Assembly: GCA_026826555.1 (NCBI GenBank)
Contig: JAKSZT010000116.1
Span: forward strand, 2,697,052-2,761,051
Length of the DNA stretch: 64,000 nucleotides
Source: Tolypeutes matacus
Taxonomy: Eukaryota; Chordata; Mammalia; Cingulata; Chlamyphoridae
Direction: 5' to 3'
A program made the translations under genes and the position numbers. The notes under the pieces are model-generated. The model made no database searches and was not told the origin of the DNA. It worked only from the letters and a program-made list of their open reading frames with translations. The stretch's first letter is position 1, and each line of letters starts with the position of its first letter. Below are positions 38,901 to 49,938 of this stretch, in pieces.

Positions 38901-41900
38901 ATACTTGTTTCATTGGCTGCTATGCACTTGTTTTCACTTACTATTAATGGCAAAACACTGCTTTTAACTAATGCTATCCGAATGAAGTGATTTCTTCATC
39001 TTAGAAATCTCAGAAAGGGTCTTGTTTCATTTCCTGATATGCATGTGTTTTCACTTACAATCATCTTCAAACCCTGGTTTACCTAAAAATCTGTGAACAG
39101 TGTCAGTTTTTCACTTTTGTAAATGAAGAAAGAATCTTGTTTCATTGGCTGCTATGCTCATGTTTTCACTTATAATTGATGTCAAAACCCCAGTTTTACT
39201 TAATGCTCTGTGAACACAGGCAGTCCTTTAGTTTTGTAAAGGAAGTATGATACTTTTTTTCCTTGGTTGCTATGCACTTGTTTTCATTTACAATCAATGT
39301 CAAACACTGCTTTTACCTTGTCCTATGCCAAAGCACTAATTTATTCACTTTTGAAGCTAAGCAAGATATTTTTTTACCTTGGCTTCTATGCAGTTGTTTC
39401 CACTTAGAATCAAAGGCAATCACTGGTTTTATCTAACACAGTCTAAATGCAGGAGGTTCTCTAGTTTTGAAAACTAAGCAAGATACTCATTTCTTTGGCA
39501 GCTATGCACTTGTTTTGAGTTACGATCTACCTCAAAATCCTCGTTAATGCTCTGTGAATATAGGAGGTACTTCACTTTTGTAAAGCAAAAAGATACTTGT
39601 TCCTTGGCTGCTATGCACTTGTTTTCCTTACAACCAATGTCAAAACACAGCTTTTACTATGCCAATGCTGTAGTTTCTTCATTTCAAAAAATCTAAGTAA
39701 GATTCTTGTTTCTTTTGTTGCTCTGCTTGTGTTTTCACTTACAATCAACTTCAAAATATTGGCTTTCCTTAAAACTCTGTGAATGCAGAAGTTCTTCAAT
39801 TTTGAAAGGTAAGTAAAATAATTGTTTCTTTGGCTGCTATGCAGTTGTTTTCACTTACTATTAAATTCAAAATACTTTTTTACCTAACACACTCTGAAAG
39901 CAGACATTTCATCACTTTTGACAACTAAGCAAGGTACTCTTTCATTGGCAGCTATGTATGAGTTTTGACTTACAATCAACTTCAAAATACTGATTTACCT
40001 AAAACTGTGAATGCAGATGATTTTTTCAGTTTTGAAAATTTGAAAAGAATCTTGTTTCATTGGTTGCTCTGCACGTGCTTTCACTTAAAGTCAATGTTAA
40101 ACACTGGTTTTACCTAATGCTCTGCTAAATTAGGCAGTACTAATGTTTTGAAGCGTAAGTGAGACACTTTTTCCTTGGCTGCTATGCCCTTGTTTTCACT
40201 TACAATCAATGCTAAAACAGTTTTTACCTAATGCCATGCTAATCCAATAGTTTCTTCACTTTGAAATCTAAGATTCTTGTTTCACTTGCTGCTATGAACA
40301 TGTTTTCACTTACAGTCAGCTTCAAAACACTGGTTTCACCTAATGCTCTGTGAATGCAGGATGCACTTCAATTTTGGAAGGTAAGTAAGATACTTGTTTC
40401 TTTGGCTGCTATGCACTTCCTTTCACTCACAATCACAATCAATGTCAAAAATCCTGCTTTTACCTAATGCTATGCCAATGCAGTGGTTTCTTTAGTTTTT
40501 AAATCTAAGTAAGATTCCTGTTCCATTTGCTGTATTGCATGTGTTTTCACTTACAATCAACTTCAAAACACTGGTTTTACCTAATAATCTGTGAATGCAG
40601 AAGGTTTTTCAGTTTGAAAAGTAAGACAAACTTGATTCATTGGCTGCTATGCATGTGTTTTCACTTATAATCAAAGTCAAAATACTGGTTTTAGCTAACA
40701 GACTCTGAAGGCAGGGGTTTCCTCAATTTTGAAAACTAACCAATATACTCTTTTCATTGAGACTTTGCACATGTTTGACTTACAATGAACTGCGAAACCA
40801 TGGTTTTACTAAATGCTCTGTGAACGCAGTTGATTCTTCGGTTTTGAAAACTAATAGAGAAACTTTTTTCTGTGACTGCTATGCACGTTTTTCCACTTAT
40901 AATCAATGTCAAAACTCCGGTTTTACTTAATTCTCTGTGAACACAGAATGTGCTTCATTTTAGAAAAGTAAGTAAGATACTTCTTTCTTTGGTTGCTATC
41001 ACTTGCTTTCACTTTCAATCAATGTCAAAACACTGTCTTTACATAGTGCTATGCCAAAGCACTAATTTCTTCAGTTTTGAATCCTAAGCAAGATACTTGT
41101 TCCTGGGATTCTATGTACTTGTTTTCACTTGGACTCAAAGGCAAACACTGCTTTTACTTAACACAGTTTGAATGCAAGAAGTTCAGTTTTGAACTCTAAG
41201 CAAGATACTCATTTCATTGGCAGCTATGTACTTGATTTGACATACAATCAACTTCAAAATCCTGGTTTTAACCTAATGCTCTGTGAATACAGGAGGTTCT
41301 TTACTTTTATAAAGTAAGTAAGACACTTGTTTCTTTGGCTGCAATGCAGTTGTTTTCACTTACAACCAATGTCAAAGCACCACTTTTACCTAAAGCTATG
41401 CCAATGCTGTAGTTTCTTCTATTTTGAAATCTAAGTTATATTCTAGTTTTATTTGCTGCTATGAATGTGTTTTCACTTACAATCAATTTCAAATCATTGT
41501 TTTCAACTAACGCTCTGTGAATGCATGTAGGACTTCAATTTTGAAAGTTAATTAAGCTACTTCTTTCTTTGGCTGCTATGCATTTGCTTTCACTCTTTCA
41601 CTCACAATCAATATCAAAAGCCAGCTATTGCTTAGTGCTATGCCAATGCACTCATTTCTTCCATTTTGAAAACTAAGCAATATTCTTGTTTCCTTGTCTT
41701 CTATGCACTTGTTTTCACTTAGAATCAAATGCAAACACTAGTTTTACCTAAACTAATCTGAATGCAGGAGGTTCTCCAGTTTTTAAAATTAACAAAGATT
41801 CTCATTTCATTGGCAGCTATGTACTAGTTTTGAGTTATAATCAACTCCAAAATCCTGGTTTTAACCTAATACTCTGTGAATATAGGACCTTTTCACTTTT

Positions 41901-43782
41901 GTAAAGTATGTAAGATATTGTTTACTTGACTGCTATGCCCTTACTTACCAATATCGAAATACTGCTTTTACTTTGCCAATGCAGTAGTTTCTTCACTTAG
42001 GAAATCAAAGTAAGATTCTTGTTTCATTTGCTGCTATGTTCCTGTTTTCACCTACAATCAACTTCAAAACACTTGTTTTACCTAATGTTCTGTGAATGCA
42101 GGAGGTACTTCAATTTTGGAAGAAAGTAAGATACTTGTTTCCTTGGCTGCTATGTATTTGCTTACACTCACTGTCAATGTCAAAACAGTGCTTTTATGAA
42201 ATGTTATGCCAATGCAGTTTGTTCATTTTGACATGTCAGCATGATACCTGTTACCTTTGCTGCAATGCACGTGTTTTCACTTACAATAAAATTCAAAACA
42301 CAGGTTTTACCTAACACCCTCTGAATGCAGGTGTTTCTTCAGTTTATTCAACTAAGCAAGATATTCTTTTTCTTGGCAGCTATGCATGTGTTTTCACTTA
42401 CAATCAACTTCAAAAGCCTGCTATACCTAAAATATTGTTAATACCTTCGGTTTCTCAGTTTTGAAAATGAAGAAAGAATCATTTCATTGGCTGCTCTGCA
42501 CGTATTTTCACTTATAATCAATGTTAACACTCTGGTTTCACCTAATGCTCTGCGAATACAGGAGGTACTTCAATTTTGAAAAGTAAATAAGATACTTGTT
42601 TCTTTGGCTGCTATGCACTTGCTTTCACTCACAATCAATGTCCAAACACTGCTTTTATCTATGCTAATGCCATGGTTTCTTCCATTTTCAAATCTGTGTA
42701 AGATACTCAATTCATTGGCAGGCATGCACTTGTTTTGAGTTACAAGCAACTTCAAAATCCTGGTTTTAACCTACTTTTCTGTGATTACAGGAGGTTCTTC
42801 ACTTCTCTAAAGTAAGAAATATATTTGTCACTTTAGCTGCTATGCACTTGTTTTCACTTACATTCAATGTCAAAACACTGCTAATGCCTAGTGCTATGCC
42901 AATGCTCTAATTGATTCAAATTTGAAAAATAAGCAAGATTATTGTTTCTTTGGCTGCTATGCACTTGATTTCACTTACAACCAATGTCAAAACTCCACTT
43001 TTCCTATGCCAATGCAGTCATTTCTTCACTTTTGAAATCAAAGTAAGGTTATTGTTTCATTTGCTGTTATGCACGTGTTTTCACCAACAATCAACTTCAA
43101 AACACTGGTTTACCTAACAATCTGTGAATGCAGTCAGCTTTTCAGTTTTGAAAATTAAGAAAGAATCTTGTTTCATTGGCTACTCTGCATGTCTTTTCAC
43201 TTATAATCAATGTTAAATAAAGTACTGGTTTTACCTAATGCTCTGTGAATTCAGGAGGTACTAAGCTTTGGAAAAGCAAGTGTGATACTTGTTTCCTTGG
43301 CTGCTATGCACTTGTTTTCACTTACAATCCATGTCAAAGAACCACTTTACCTAAGGCTATGGCAATGTAGTAGTTTCATCACTTTTGAAATCTATGTAAT
43401 ATTCTTGTTTCATTAGCTGCTATGCATGTTTTTTTCACTTAAAATCAACATCAAAAAAGTGTTTTTACCTAAAGCTCTGGAATGCAGCTGGTTCTTCAGT
43501 TTTGAAAACCAATAAAGAAACTTGTTTCATTGGCTGCTTTGCACGTGTTTTCACTTATAATCAATGTCAAAACACTAGCTTCCTAATGCTTTGTGAATAC
43601 AGGAGGTTCTTCACTTTTGTAAAGTAATTAAGGTAATTGTTTCCTTACAATCAATATCAAAGCACTGCTATTGCTTAGTGCTATGCCAATGCATTTATAT
43701 CTTCAGTTTTGAAAACTAAGCAAGATTCTTGCTTCCTTGGCTTTTTTGCACTTGTTTTCACTTAGAATTAAATCAAACACTG
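29911..43782 (+). repeat. 117-bp satellite array, type B, plus orientation
   Basis: The period and ground plan match type A, but the monomers differ consistently. TTTAATTGGCTGC is replaced by TTTCCTTGGCTGC or TTTCATTTGCTGC, and AAGCAAGTTAC by AAGTAAGAT. Two classes alternate: class 1 has CAATGTCAAAACACTGC with CTATGCCAATGCAG; class 2 has CAACTTCAAAACACTGG with CTCTGTGAATGCAG. CTGCTATGCA starts at 43,301 and its counterpart at 43,417, confirming a period of about 116-117 bp. No insertion is visible until 43,783. Open frames here are satellite shadows. Confidence 0.92.
35440..36310 (+). repeat. Clear dimeric stretch of type B satellite
   Basis: Eight successive monomers alternate strictly between the class with a ..TATGCCA..GCAG core and the class with CTCTGTGAAT or close variants, and in parallel between a CAATGTC-like and a CAACTTC-like segment. 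The real repeating unit is therefore a dimer of about 234 bp. The monomers still differ from one another at many positions, so the dimer is old rather than recently homogenised. Confidence 0.75.
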
Positions 43783-43817
43783 TTTTTGTTTTGTTTTGTT
43801 TTGTTTTTGTTTTTCTG
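43783..43817. repeat. TTTTG-type simple repeat (tail of the LINE-1 insertion)
   Basis: Repeated TTTTG and TTTTTG units directly after the left target duplication. On the minus strand this is an A-rich tail of CAAAA units, the 3' end of the inserted cDNA. Confidence 0.85.
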
Positions 43818-44206
43818 TTCTAGAATATGTTTATTTACTAATCAAATATTCTGGTGTACATTTTTTCTTTTGCTTTTATTCAGAGCTTGAAAGACAATCC
43901 ACATACTCTTGTCTAACACAATAGAATATATTCTATTCATATATTTCAGAGCTCTTTTGTTTCAGATGACTATATTAATTCCAATTCTGGTCTCTTTTTG
44001 TGTGTGTGTGTTTAAATTTGGCAATGTCTTATTTTAAAAAAAATTAATATATATTTTTTAATTTTTCAAATGATACTTAGATTACATAAATGTTACACAG
44101 AAAATATAGGAATTCCCATATGCCCCTCTCCCCACACCTCCCACACCCTCTCACATAAACAACATCCTTCATTAGTGTGGCACATTATTGCAATTATTTT
44201 TATTGA

Positions 44207-44252
44207 CTTTTTATTTTTATTTTATTTTATTTTATTTTATTTTTTATTATGG
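44207..44252. repeat. TTTTA simple repeat inside the LINE-1 insertion
   Basis: Repeated TTTTA units separate two related modules (about 44,075-44,190 and 44,385-44,530). Both start with CTTAGATTAC, continue with TTACACAG and a C-rich ACCTCCCACACC block, and end near an AGTGTGGC block. The tract may be the tail of a second, older insertion or an internal A-rich linker of the 3' UTR. AT-dinucleotide-rich DNA follows to about 44,375. Confidence 0.7.
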
Positions 44253-45105
44253 GTAAAAATCAAAATTCCCACAATACATACAAACATTTGCAAAATGATA
44301 TATAAATATATATGCATATATGTGTATTTGCTTATAAAAATGTTATTTATATATATATTTATATACATATATTTTAAGAGGTGCTTAGATTACCTAAAAT
44401 ATTACACAGAACCCACTGGGATTCCCATGTTGTCCACCTCCCACACCTCCCACCACATCCAACACAAACATCTCCCACAGTGTGGCCCACCAACCTCAAT
44501 GAACTTACACATCCTGGAGCCTTGCCACCAACCATAGACCACAGTTTACACTGTAGACCACACTCTCTCCCACTCAGTTCTGAGTGGTGTGTGCTGATTT
44601 AAAATGGCCTACATCCATTGCCACAACAGTACTCAGGACAACTTCGAACTCCCAAAGAAGCCCCTGTATTTCAAATGCTCATCCCCTCCCTACCCAAAAA
44701 CTGTCAAGTGGCCACGGGCTCCACCTCATTGTTATAATTTCTTGCATTGCAAGAATCACCATATGTGAGCAAGAGAATACCATCAAGTCCACTCTAGTCC
44801 ATAGTTCTTTCCCCAATCCAGAGGCGACTGGGATGGTGAAGTCCACTCCAACTCCAAGTGAGAGAGGGCTTATATCCCATGGATATGGTGGGTGGGATGA
44901 TCCTGCCTGCAGATGCAGGCCCTCTCCATTCCCTGGGATGGCCATTTCCCATCGTTGTCTCCTCACCAGGTGACTTGGATGAGTCCATTGAGCTGTAGGG
45001 TAGGAGTTGCAGCTCCACCTAGATTTCATGCACACCTGGCACATAGGTAGGCGGGAGGCTCCAGTCTCCGGAAATATACCTAAGAAACTCCAGCATCACA
45101 TGTAG

Positions 45106-45125
45106 GTTTGAATAGAAGGGACTGG
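45106..45125 (+). repeat. Left arm of the 20-bp inverted pair at the twin-priming breakpoint
   Basis: GTTTGAATAGAAGGGACTGG here occurs in reverse complement at 45,974-45,993. It marks the LINE-1 position where the direct 3' part stops and the inverted 5' part stops at the outer flank. The overlap shows that both cDNA strands covered this site. Confidence 0.85.
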
Positions 45126-45549
45126 TTCATCCGAATATACATGAAAGATATACAAAATCATTCAAAGGATCAGGGGATGGGGCATGGTCACGATAGGTGG
45201 ATAATCACACAATAAATGAGGGAATCTGAATTCCTAGCCTGGAGAGCTCTGCCACAATCTCCAAGGGAGCAGCAATAGTCCTCTGAGTGTAGGGACAGTG
45301 CCTGTCAAAATAGGATGACCCACTGATTTTTTTTTTTTTATTGATGATTACCCTTGTGAGTCTTTGCTCTTGTAAATGAGACTTAGCCTGCAGTTGTGGG
45401 GTGCCTAAGGGTTGCCACCTGAGAGCCTCCTTGTTGCTCAAATGTGGCCTCTCTCTAAGCCAAACTCAGCATATGATTGCATTACCTTCCCCCCAATGTG
45501 GGACATGACTCCCGGGGATGAGCCTTCCTGGCCATGAGGAATTAATACC

Positions 45550-45654
45550 AAGTGCCAACTGGCAGCTTTGTGCAGTGGCAGTATCGTAGCCAATGAGGTT
45601 TATCCGAGGCACGATTATTACTAATTGTAAACTTTTCCCAAGTGCCAACTGGCA
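45550..45654. repeat. Target-site duplication flanking the U4 pseudogene
   Basis: AAGTGCCAACTGGCA occurs at 45,550-45,564 and again at 45,640-45,654; the match extends to 17 bp if a preceding CC is counted. In the second LINE-1 copy the same site occurs once, in reverse complement (TGCCAGTTGGCACTT at about 59,748-59,762), with no U4 sequence. That is the uninterrupted pre-insertion arrangement. Confidence 0.92.
45564..45640 (+). pseudogene. U4 snRNA retropseudogene, 3'-truncated (about 77 nt)
   Basis: The sequence matches the 5' half of vertebrate U4 snRNA from its first nucleotide: AGCTTTG, GCAGTGGCAGTATCGTAGCC, AATGAGGTTTATCCGAGGC and CTAATTG..AAACTTTTCCC are recognisable. About four substitutions from the human sequence as I remember it are seen, two or more at CpG positions. 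It stops where the 3' half, including the Sm site and terminal stem, should follow. There is no poly(A). It is flanked by a 15-bp direct repeat and lacks U4 promoter elements, so it is a dead copy. U4 pairs with U6 in the spliceosome. The 5'-complete, 3'-short form is a known class of snRNA pseudogene, attributed to self-priming or early stops during reverse transcription. Confidence 0.92.
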
Positions 45655-45987
45655 ACACAACTGGAAAAAAAACCTTGAATAAAAGGGGGAAATGGTAAAG
45701 ACAAATGAGTTCAAGTGGCTAAGAGACTTCAAAGAGAGTCGGGAGGTCATCCCAGAGGTAACTCTTACGCACACCTCAGTAGGAGCTCATAGAACATCTA
45801 AGTGCCTATCACCCCACTCAGTGGGGTTCCTGAGAGCTCCGGAGACACCCTGGTCCTATATAAGGGGGGATAGCCCCAGAGACTGATGCCTTATCAGTGG
45901 GTTCTATTTTGGAATCTGTGCTCCTGAGAGTGACAGAATTAGACTCAAATAAGTCCTCCCTGCACATGGTTCACCAGTCCCTTCTAT

Positions 45988-48900
45988 TCAAACACTGGTT
46001 TTACTTAACACAGTCTGAATGCAGGAGGCTCTCCTGTATTGGAAAACAAGGAAGATAATTAATTGGCAGCTATGCACTTTTTTTGAGTTACAATCATCTT
46101 CAAAATCCTGGGTTTAACTTAATTCCCTGTGAAAACAGGAGGTTCTTTTCTTTTGTAAAGCAAGTAAAATACTTGTTTACTTGGCTGCTATGCACTGGTT
46201 TTTCACTTACAAACAATGCCAAATTCTGCTTTTACTGAATGCTATGCCAGTGCAGCATTTTCTTAATTTTTTAAATCTAAGTAAGATTATTGTTTCATTT
46301 GCTTTATTGCATATGTTTTCACTTATAATCAGCTTCAAATCATTGGTTTTACCAAATGCTCTGTGAATACAGTAGGTTTTTAAGTTTGAAAAGTAAGATG
46401 GAGATTTGATTCATTGGCTGGTATGCACATGTTTACATTTATAATCAAAGACAAAATACTGGTTTTAGCTAACACTCTCTGAAAGCACGTGTTTCTTCAG
46501 TTTTGAAAACTAACCAATATATACTTTTCATTGGAGACTATGCCCATGTTTGACTTACAATGGACTTCAAAACCCTGGATTTACCTAATGCTCTGTGAAT
46601 GCAGTTGATTCTTTAGTTTTGAAAACTATGAAAGAAACTTGTTCCAGTGACTGCTATGTGCAAGTTTCCATTTATAATCAATGGGAAAACTCCAGTTTTC
46701 TTAATGCTCTGTGAACACAGGGGGTGATTCACTTTTGAAAAGTAAGTAAGAAACTTGTTTCCTTGACTTCTATACACTTGTTTCCATTTACAATCAATGT
46801 CAAACACTGCTTTTACCTAGTGCTATGGCAATGCACTTATTTTTTCAGTTTTGAAAACTAAACAAGATACTTGTTTCTTTGGTTTCTAAGCACTTGTTTT
46901 CACTTTAGACAAAAAGACAAACACAAGTTTTACCTAACATAGTCTGATGCAGGAAGTTCTTGAATTTTTAAAACTAACCAATATTCTCATTTAATTTGCA
47001 GCTTTACACTCGTTTTGAGTTACAATCAACTTCAAAATCCTGGTTTTACCCTAATGCTCTGTGACTTCAGGAGGTTCTTCACTTGTGTTAAGTAACTTAG
47101 GTACTTGTTTCCTTGGCTGTTATGTCCTTGTTTTCACTTACAACCAATGTGAAAACACCACTTTTCCTATGCCAATGCAGTAGTTTCTTCACTTCTGAAA
47201 TCAAAGAAAGATTATTGTTTCATTTTTTGTAATGCACATGTTTTCACTTACCAAAACACTGGTTTACTAAAACTCTGTGAATGCACTCGATTTTTTGGTT
47301 TTGAAAATGAAGAATCTTGTTTCCTTGGATGCTATGCACTGGTTTTCACTTACAACCAATGTCAAACACCACTTTTACCTAATGCTATGCCAAAGCAGTA
47401 TTTTCTTCACTTTTGTAATCTAAGTAAGATTCTTTTTTCAGTTGCTGCTTTGCACGTTTTCACTTACAATCAACATCAAAACACTGGTTTTACCTAACAC
47501 TCCGTGAATGCAGGTGTTACCGGTTTTGAAAGGTAAGTATGATACTTGTTTCCTTGGCTGCTATGGCCTTACTTTCACTCACAATCAATGGCAAAACACC
47601 GCTTTTGTTCCTAATGCAATGCCAATGCAGTAGTTTCTTCAGTTTTGCAATCTAAGTTAGTTTCTTGATTCATTTGCTGCTATGCATGTGATTTCACTAA
47701 TAATCAACTTCAATACATTGGTTTTACCTAATGCTCTGTGAATTCAGTCAGTTCTTCAGTTTTGAACACTAATAAGGAACCATGTTTCATTGGCTGTTTT
47801 ACACATGTTTTCACTTAAAATCAATGTCAAAACTCTAGTTTTACTTAATGCTCTGTGAACACAGGATATTCTTCAATTTTGTAAAGTAAGTAAGATATTT
47901 GTTTCATTGGTGGCTATGCACTTGTTTTTACTTACAATCAATGTCAAACACTGTTTTTACCTTGTGCTATGACAATGCACTAATTTCTTCCATTTTAAAA
48001 CTAAGCAATATACTTGTTACCTTGGTTTCTATACACTTGTTTTCACTGAGAATCAAAGGCAAATACTCGTTTTACCTAACAAAGTCTGAATGAAGGAGGT
48101 TCTGCAGTTTTGAAAACTAAGCAAGATACTCATTTCATTGGCAGCTACGCACTTATTTTGAGTTACAATCAACTTCAAATCCTGGTTGTAACCTTAGGCC
48201 CTCCGAATACAGGAGGTTCTTCACTTCTGAAAAGTAAGAAAAATGCTTGTTTCCTTTGTTGCTATGCACTTCTTTCACTTACAACCAATGTTGAAACACT
48301 GCTTTTGTGTAATACTATGTCAATGCAGTTGTCTCTGCTCTTTTGACATCTAAGTAAGGTTCTCGCTTCATTTGCTGCTATGCACATATTTTCACATGCA
48401 ATCAACTTTAAAACACTAGCTTTTCCTAACAGTCTGTGAATACAGTAAGTTTTTCAGTTTGAAAAGCAAGGCTGAGACTTGTTTCATTGGCTGCTATGCA
48501 TGTGTTCTCACTTATAATCAAATTCAAAACACTGGTTTCACCTAACCCTCTCTGAATGAAGGAGGTTCTGCAGTTTTGAAAACTAATCAATGTTCTCTTT
48601 TCATTGCAGACTATGCACATGTTTTAACTTACAATCACCTTCAAAGCCCTGGTTTTCCCTAATGCACTGTGAATGCAGTTGATTCTTCAGCTCTGAAAAC
48701 TAAGAAATAAACTTGATTCAGGCACTGCTGTGCATGTGTTTTCACTTATAATCAATGCCAAATTTCTGGTTTTATTTAATGTTCTGTGAACACAGGAGGT
48801 TCTTTACTTTTGTAAAGTAATTAAGGAACTTGTTTCCTTTACTGCTATGCACTTGTTTTCACTTACAATCAATGTGAAATCTTGCTTTTACTAGTTCTAT

Positions 48901-49438
48901 GCCCATGCATTAATTTATTCAGTTTTGAAAACTAATCAACATACTTGTTTCCCTGGTTTCTATGCACTTGTTTTTGCTTAGAATCAAAGGCAAACACTGG
49001 TTTTTACCTAACACAAACTGAATGCAAGAGGGACTCCAGTTTTGAAAGTTAAGCAAGATTGTTACTTCATTGGCAGCCATGCACTTGTTTTGAGTTAAAA
49101 ATCAACTTCCAAGCCCTGGTTAACTAAAACTCTGTGAATGCAGTCAATGTTTTAGTATTGAAAATGAAGAAATAATCTTGTTTCATTGGCTGTTATGCAC
49201 ATGTTTTCTTTTATAATCAATGTTATAACACTGGTTTTACCTAACACTCTGAATTCAGGAAATACTAAAGTTTTTCAATGCAGGTGAAATACTTGTTTCC
49301 TTGGATGCTACGCATTGTTTTCACTTACAATCCATGTCAAAACACCCCTTTACCTAAGGCTATGCTAATGCACTAATTTCATTAATTTTGAAAACTAAGC
49401 AAGATACTTGTTTGCATGGCTTCTATGCATTTGCTTTC
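45988..49438 (+). repeat. 117-bp satellite array, type B, plus orientation (continued)
   Basis: The array resumes at the TCAAACACTG target duplication. The class 2 variant with GAGTTACAATCAACTTC recurs with AGTTACAATC-type starts at 46,086, 47,018, 48,161 and 49,093: spacings of 932, 1,143 and 932 bp, that is 8, about 10 and 8 monomers. Type B class alternation holds. No further insertion is seen. Confidence 0.92.
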
Positions 49439-49938
49439 TGTGGCAGTTTGATGTAATTATGAATTCCAAAAATATAATTGAATCATGCTTGTAAACTGAT
49501 CTGTTAATCTGGGTATGATTAGGTTAGGATTAGGGTGTTGAGCCCCACCCCTTGGTGGGTGGGGAATCAAATATAAAAAGCAAGGCAAAGGACAGTTGAA
49601 GCAGTCTTTTGAGAAGCAGTTTTGATGTTGGAAAGAAGGCCCCAGGAGAAGAGAGGTAAGCCATTCACCTGGTCGTCTACAGCTGGCCTTGTGGAGGAAA
49701 CAGGAGCTAAGCCTGGAGAGAAATGCAGCCCCGGGAAAAGAGGAACCCCAGAAGCCTGAACCCTGGCAAGCGCCAGCAGCTGTCTTACTCCAACACGTGA
49801 CAATTAACTTTGGTGAGAAGAAACTTAACGCTTTATGGCCTGGTATCTGTAAATTTCTACCCCAAATAAATACCCTTTATAAAAATCATCCCATTTTTGG
49901 TATTTCACATTAGCACCCCCTTGGCTGACTAATATACA
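49439..49938 (+). mobile_element. Solo LTR of the MaLR-like family
   Basis: The 500-bp element starts TGTGGCAGTTTGATG and ends in CA. It carries a TATA box (TATAAAAAG, 49,572-49,580) and an AATAAA signal (49,865-49,870), in that order on the + strand. It is flanked by a perfect 5-bp duplication CTTTC (49,434-49,438 and 49,939-49,943) and no internal sequence follows. It is clearly related to the provirus LTRs at 21,684 and 23,794 but in the opposite orientation. A solo LTR normally arises by recombination between the two LTRs of a provirus. Confidence 0.92.

Larger units (their letters stand above)
43783..45987 (-). mobile_element. LINE-1 3'-region insertion with twin-priming inversion
   Basis: The insert begins on the left with a TTTTTG-rich tract, a tail read as poly(A) on the minus strand. 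It is flanked by the 10-bp duplication TCAAACACTG (43,773-43,782 and 45,988-45,997) inside satellite that continues in register. Positions from about 44,385 to 45,125 match 58,697-59,428 of the second copy in the same direction. Positions 45,126-45,993 match about 59,405-60,182 in reverse complement. No ORF2 is present, so it is a 5'-truncated copy. The assignment to a xenarthran-like LINE-1 3' region rests on memory of such sequences. Confidence 0.8.
45126..45987 (+). mobile_element. Inverted 5' part of the LINE-1 insertion
   Basis: This segment is the reverse complement of the second copy's 59,405-60,182 region, so it reads opposite to the rest of its own element. Its inner end begins with the complement of the TATTCAGATGAA region at 60,170-60,182. 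It includes a T-tract near 45,331-45,342 and carries the U4 insertion. The outer end shares TCAAAC with the target, consistent with microhomology priming. Confidence 0.82.

Noticed and set aside
44070..44537. 155-codon + strand open frame
   Set aside because: It crosses the TTTTA tract and AT-rich DNA on the antisense strand of the LINE-1 segment; the peptide is low-complexity and not conserved in the other copy.
45564..45640. A functional U4 snRNA gene
   Set aside because: The 3' half with the Sm site is missing, substitutions are present, flanking duplications show retrotransposition, and no snRNA promoter elements are visible.
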